Assembly (NCBI GenBank): GCA_937927265.1
Contig: CALBCO010000064.1
Location: 1 to 8,922, forward strand
Origin: an uncultured Verrucomicrobiae bacterium
GTDB lineage: Bacteria; Verrucomicrobiota; Verrucomicrobiia; Palsa-1439
Length of the DNA stretch: 8,922 nucleotides
Direction of reading: 5' to 3'
A model generated the notes under the pieces. The model worked only from the letters and a program-made list of their open reading frames with translations. It was not told the origin of the DNA and did not search any database. Position numbers and translations under genes: made by a program. Numbering within the stretch: the stretch's first letter is position 1; each line of letters starts with the position of its first letter. Below, in pieces: positions 5,700 through 8,922 of the stretch.

Positions 5700-6431
5700 A
5701 TGAGTGAGACCGAACGCGAGCATTTTGACCGGCTGGCAGCAGAACAGGGCGAGGTCTGGTGGGGTTGCAAAACTCACGCCGGTCAAATGCGCTTTCGCCG
5801 ACGGGCGGAAATGATTTTGCAATCCGTGGCAGAACACCCGGACCCACACCTTTTGGATGTTGGCTGCGGCACGGGGACGTTCACCCGGTTCTTGCTCGAA
5901 CGACGACCCAACCTACGACTGACGGCCTGCGACATCGCTCCCAAGGCCATTGAATTGGCCCGGCACCGCTACGCAGCTTTCCCCCGCGCGCGCTTTGAGG
6001 TAGCCGACATTTATCAACTCGTATATCCCGCGGCCACCTTCGATGCCGTGGTGGGCAACGGGGTGTTGCATCACTTGAATTTGGAGCGCGCGCTACCGGA
6101 ACTACTCCGTGTGCTCAAACCGGGGGGCTTGCTCTGGTTTGCCGAACCCAACATGCTCAACCCGCAAATGGCGTTGGAAAAAAATGTGCGTTGGATTGGT
6201 CGGCTCTCGCAAGCCAGTGCTGATGAAACCGCGTTTTTCCGTTGGCCGCTGGCCCGCTTGCTGGTGGGGTGCGGTTTCATGGACGTGCGCGTGCAGCCCT
6301 TTGACTTTCTTCATCCGCTCGTTCCCCCATCATTGGCAGGATTCGTGGACAAATTGGGGCGGGGCCTGGAACGGATTCCTTTACTGTGCGAGATCGCCGG
6401 GTCTTTACTGATCACGGCCCACAAGCCCTGA
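5700..6431 (+). CDS. Class I SAM-dependent methyltransferase
   Basis: This is the only plus-strand gene. The ATG at 5700 gives 243 residues. AGGAG lies 14 bases upstream, a longish spacing, but the frame further upstream runs antisense to the dehydrogenase and is not family-like. Motif I is LLDVGCGTGTF (51-61), D78 is the likely ribose-binding acidic residue, FEVADI (99-104) contacts the adenine, FDAVVGNGVLHHL (114-126) is motif post-I/II, and LRVLKPGGLLWFAEP (136-150) is the strand after. The C-terminus (IPLLCEIAGSLLITAHKP) is hydrophobic but too short for a confident membrane span. Methyltransferases of this kind in polysaccharide clusters often O- or N-methylate sugars; the acceptor here is unknown. 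The 3' end overlaps the convergent AsnB-like gene by 27 bp. The orientation suggests its own promoter and possibly separate acquisition. Confidence 0.9.
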   Translation: MSETEREHFDRLAAEQGEVWWGCKTHAGQMRFRRRAEMILQSVAEHPDPHLLDVGCGTGTFTRFLLERRPNLRLTACDIAPKAIELARHRYAAFPRARFEVADIYQLVYPAATFDAVVGNGVLHHLNLERALPELLRVLKPGGLLWFAEPNMLNPQMALEKNVRWIGRLSQASADETAFFRWPLARLLVGCGFMDVRVQPFDFLHPLVPPSLAGFVDKLGRGLERIPLLCEIAGSLLITAHKP

Positions 6432-8333
6432 GTCGCCATCCACGAACGCGCGGCACCACAACTCAAAAATGGTCAACGCGACGATCTGCTTGTTATTCAG
6501 CAATTCCCCTGTGCGCACGGTCGCGAGTCGCTGTTCCAGATATTCAGGGCGGATCCACCCGCGTTGCCGACACCGGGGGCTGCCGAGTACGTCGCGCACG
6601 AAATCGTCAAACGGTCTGCCAAACACCTTCTCCACCGGGATGTAAAACGCCTTCTTTTTCGCCCGCGCACGCGGGGGCGGAATGATCCGCGCCGCCGCTT
6701 CGCGCAACAGTCGTTTGGTCGTCTGCCCGCATATCTTGAATTGCTCCGGCAACCGAAACGCCAACTCCGCAATCCGGTAATCCAAATACGGCACGCGGAT
6801 TTCCAGCGAGCCGGCAAAGCCAAGTTTGTCTTGTTTGAGCAGCGTGTAGTCCGGCAACCAGTTGGCCATGTCAAAACGCATGGTGGCGTCCAGTGCACCA
6901 CTCCCCCTCAGCCGAACCTTTTCCCCCAAGGGGGAGAAGGGACTGCCATTCGTATCCCCTCTCCCCGCTCGCGGGGAGAGGGTCAGCGTGAGGGGGCCGG
7001 TGTACATCGCACCCTTGTCTTCCGTCCGGAAACACGAAGCCACCGCCAAATATCGCGCCTGCGGGTCACGCGCAGCAAGGAACTCCGCCAAGGCTTGTTT
7101 GCCGCGTTCGCCCAGCGCGGCTGGGTACGGGAAAAACGCGTTCACGAGACGGGCCGGCAACATTCGCACCAGCTCGGCGAGTCCCCGGGCAACGGGTTGG
7201 GGCAACCCGGCCGCCGTCGCAATCGCCAAATGATGAATGTATCCCCCCCACACTTCGTCCGCGCCCTCCCCGGACATCACGACCTTCACATGGCGGCCAG
7301 CCTCCTGTGCCAGTCGGTAGGTGGGGATCACAATCGCGTCGCCGATGGGCTCATCCAAATGCCACACAATCTTTGGCAACAACTCAAAGTCGCGCGGGCC
7401 AACCATGATTTCGTGATGGTCAGTGCCAAACTGTTGGGCAAACGCTCCCGCCTCTGCCAACTCATCAATCTCCGTGCCGAAGCCGATGCAGAACGTCTGG
7501 ATTGGCTCGCCGACAAACTGGGTCATCAGCCCGACGATGGCGCTGGAATCGAGGCCACCGCTGAGGTACGCGCCGACCGGCACATCGCTGCGCATCCGCA
7601 ACCGGACCGAGTCGCGCAGCAACGCCAACAACTCCTCCGCGGCATCCTCCAACCGCGCGGGTTGGTCCGCCAGCTCCGGCAGTTGCCAGTACCGCCGAAT
7701 CTCCATCCGCCCCTCACGGAAGTTTAAGATGTGTCCGGGCGGCAGTTTCTGAATCTGTCGAAATAACGTCCGTCCGCCCGACACGTAGCGGAGCGTCAGG
7801 TACTCGTCCACGGCGACCGGATCGAGTTCGCGCGACACGCCGGGGTAGCAGAGCAGGCTTTTCAGTTCCGAGGCGAACACGAATTGTTCGCCGACCTGCG
7901 TGTAGTAAATGACGTGAACACCGAACCGGTCGCGGGCGAGCGTCAACGTCTGCGTCGGCTCATCCCAGACGGCAATGGAAAAATCGCCGTTGAACTCCCG
8001 GCAAAAATCGTCGCCAAATTCTTCATGGGCGTGGACGATGACTTCGGTGTCGCTGGCCGTGCGAAACTGGTGACCTTGCGCTTGGAGAACGGCGCGAAGC
8101 TCCTTGTAGTTGAAGATCTCGCCGTTCTGGATGACGCACCGGGTGTGGTCTTCGTTGTAAATCGGCATGTGGCCACCGGCCACGTCAATGATGCTCAACC
8201 GCCGACATCCCAGACTGACGCGCGGCGTTTGGTGAAAACCGTCGTCATCGGGTCCGCGATGGCGGAGCAGGCCCGTCATTCGCTCCAACAGCGACCGATC
8301 GGCCGGGCCAACGAATCCACAGATGCCACACAT
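6405..8333 (-). CDS. asnB: Asparagine synthetase B-like glutamine amidotransferase, with in-frame repeat insert
   Basis: The protein has 642 residues. The N-terminal Ntn glutaminase domain begins with the nucleophile Cys2 (MCGICGF) and shows LLRHRGPDDDG (22-32), RRLSIID (44-50), NGEIFNY (70-76) and TASDTEVI (92-99). The synthetase domain has the ATP pyrophosphatase loop YLSGGLDSSA (256-265), SGEGADEVWGGY (354-365) and LEIRVPYLDYR (510-520). Glutamine provides ammonia to an acyl-adenylated carboxylate. Paralogues in exopolysaccharide clusters are thought to amidate uronic acids or other carboxylates rather than make asparagine, and the context here favours that. The usual G-I-K-P-L-Y-Y stretch reads GVHVIYY (138-144), a deviation near the domain junction. 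Residues 446-477 derive from an inserted palindromic repeat just before the block leading to the LEIRVPYLD motif. The gene follows the DUF2079-like gene by 33 bp, so the two are probably one operon. No strong Shine-Dalgarno is visible. Confidence 0.93.
   Translation of the reverse strand: MCGICGFVGPADRSLLERMTGLLRHRGPDDDGFHQTPRVSLGCRRLSIIDVAGGHMPIYNEDHTRCVIQNGEIFNYKELRAVLQAQGHQFRTASDTEVIVHAHEEFGDDFCREFNGDFSIAVWDEPTQTLTLARDRFGVHVIYYTQVGEQFVFASELKSLLCYPGVSRELDPVAVDEYLTLRYVSGGRTLFRQIQKLPPGHILNFREGRMEIRRYWQLPELADQPARLEDAAEELLALLRDSVRLRMRSDVPVGAYLSGGLDSSAIVGLMTQFVGEPIQTFCIGFGTEIDELAEAGAFAQQFGTDHHEIMVGPRDFELLPKIVWHLDEPIGDAIVIPTYRLAQEAGRHVKVVMSGEGADEVWGGYIHHLAIATAAGLPQPVARGLAELVRMLPARLVNAFFPYPAALGERGKQALAEFLAARDPQARYLAVASCFRTEDKGAMYTGPLTLTLSPRAGRGDTNGSPFSPLGEKVRLRGSGALDATMRFDMANWLPDYTLLKQDKLGFAGSLEIRVPYLDYRIAELAFRLPEQFKICGQTTKRLLREAAARIIPPPRARAKKKAFYIPVEKVFGRPFDDFVRDVLGSPRCRQRGWIRPEYLEQRLATVRTGELLNNKQIVALTIFELWCRAFVDGDSGLVGRDQ
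6903..6996. repeat. GC-rich palindromic repeat inside the asnB-like gene
   Basis: The 94-bp element is bounded by the perfect inverted repeat CCCCCTCA (6903-6910) and TGAGGGGG (6989-6996); the longer 22-base arms pair at 16 positions. It contains two strong hairpins: CCTTTTCCCCC-AA-GGGGGAGAAGG (6917-6940, one T/G mismatch) and CCCTCTCCCC / GGGGAGAGGG with a six-base loop (6957-6982). In the coding frame it reads PLTLTLSPRAGRGD followed by SPFSPLGEKVRLRG. The layout of outer arms plus two hairpins matches the copy at 5184-5266. Confidence 0.8.
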
Positions 8334-8366
8334 GGAATTAAGCGCTCGTGGTGTTTGAACAATAGC

Positions 8367-8922
8367 TCATTGGAGCACCGGCACCCGCTGGAACACAAAG
8401 ACATTCTGCTCGTTGAACACGAGCCGAAACGAAGGATTTTCCCGTAACCACTCGAAGGCCACCTGTTGCGCCAGCGCGGCCGGGTTGCGCCAGTTGCCGT
8501 CGAGAATGATAAAGTCATATTCCAATAACGCAGGCGTGCCCGTGCGCCAAATGGCCATCGTTTCCTCCGTGTTAGGCGCAAAATTGGAAAGCGCGCCGAG
8601 TTGATGGCGGCTCAGCAATTCGCTGCATGTGACCGCTCGCTCGTGGTGGGTGAAATGGGCTAGCAGCGGCCCCGTGCAGACCACTCTTGCCTCTCGCGGG
8701 ATCATCGCCACCACCCGTCGCAAAGCCTCGTGGTGCGGCAACTTCTGGAACTGCCTTGTGTCCAGCCAAAGTGGATGCGACAAGAAATTCGCCACCAGCA
8801 TCACGCTGGCGAGCGACCGCAAAGCTGCAGGACCAAGCCACGGCGTCACCCATTGGCAGACACGCGGCAGGTGGCACACAACCGCCACAAACGCCGCCGC
8901 GCCGAGGAACACACCGTAATGC
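8367..8922 (-). CDS. DUF2079-like integral membrane protein, C-terminal part (5' end off window)
   Basis: The frame is open from the window edge to a TGA at 8367-8369, giving 184 residues. The first 20 or so are hydrophobic (GVFLGAAAFVAVVCHLP) and a second hydrophobic stretch follows (LRSLASVMLVANFLSHPLWL), consistent with the last membrane segments. After these comes a soluble tail with EALRRVVAMIPREARVVCTG, then EYDFIILDGNWRNPA and FRLVFNEQNVFVFQR near the end. DUF2079 proteins are polytopic, resemble GT-C glycosyltransferases in topology, and end in a tail with such a 'D-Y-(V/I)-(V/I)-x-D' strand. I assign the family from this tail and from context; the diagnostic N-terminal half is missing. 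A GTG at 8910-8912 could be read as a start, but the frame continues upstream without a stop and the hydrophobic segment runs through it, so it is more likely internal. Confidence 0.6.
   Translation of the reverse strand, partial: HYGVFLGAAAFVAVVCHLPRVCQWVTPWLGPAALRSLASVMLVANFLSHPLWLDTRQFQKLPHHEALRRVVAMIPREARVVCTGPLLAHFTHHERAVTCSELLSRHQLGALSNFAPNTEETMAIWRTGTPALLEYDFIILDGNWRNPAALAQQVAFEWLRENPSFRLVFNEQNVFVFQRVPVLQ

Noticed and set aside
6564..7727. Plus-strand reading frame of 387 codons opposite the asnB-like gene
   Set aside because: It is an antisense shadow of a conserved enzyme, with low-complexity basic composition and no motif.

Overview
The window is GC-rich, gene-dense bacterial DNA from a chromosomal cluster for making and exporting a cell-surface polysaccharide. 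It holds nine genes. Two are cut by the window edges, and all but one lie on the minus strand. The gene mix (DUF2079-type membrane protein, AsnB-type amidotransferase, AlgD-like nucleotide-sugar dehydrogenase, family 2 glycosyltransferase, Gfo/Idh/MocA oxidoreductase, PaaX-like regulator) and the GC-rich palindromic repeats that stay open as coding sequence suggest a Verrucomicrobia/Planctomycetes-type (PVC) organism. That assignment is inference from style and context; no marker gene is present.

Reading with the minus strand, from the right edge: the C-terminal part of a DUF2079-like membrane protein (8367-8922) is followed 33 bp later by an asparagine synthetase B-like amidotransferase (6405-8333). 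Its 3' end overlaps by 27 bp the convergent SAM methyltransferase (5700-6431, plus strand). Divergent from the methyltransferase is an AlgD/Ugd-type nucleotide-sugar 6-dehydrogenase (4242-5606). Next comes a PaaX-family regulator (3378-4151), then a tightly coupled operon: membrane-anchored GT2 glycosyltransferase (2249-3229), Gfo/Idh/MocA oxidoreductase (1219-2256), aldo/keto-reductase-like TIM-barrel protein (341-1222), and the N-terminus of a heparinase II/III-like or (alpha/alpha)-toroid protein running off the left edge (1-344). Successive genes overlap by 8, 4 and 4 bp.

The most striking signal is a pair of 34-bp palindromes, CCACT-N3-yTGTTATA-CC-TATAACAA-N3-AGTGG. One lies just upstream of the PaaX-like gene (4172-4205) and one between that gene and the glycosyltransferase operon (3332-3365). 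They are identical at 28 of 34 positions, including both outer arms and a 17-bp core. The simplest model is a local circuit in which the PaaX-like protein binds both sites, controlling itself and the four-gene operon. Between the second site and the glycosyltransferase start the coding strand carries four runs of at least four G, a putative G-quadruplex in the leader.

A second unusual feature is a GC-rich palindromic repeat of about 80-95 bp inserted in frame in two enzymes, adding roughly 28-32 residues to the nucleotide-sugar dehydrogenase and to the AsnB-like protein. The two copies lie in opposite orientations relative to their genes, and both remain open. This resembles Rickettsia palindromic elements in behaviour, though not in sequence.

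Functionally, the dehydrogenase would make a nucleotide-linked uronic acid, the GT2 enzyme would transfer sugar to a polyprenyl carrier, and the oxidoreductase, methyltransferase and amidotransferase would modify sugars. The PaaX-like protein would set expression.
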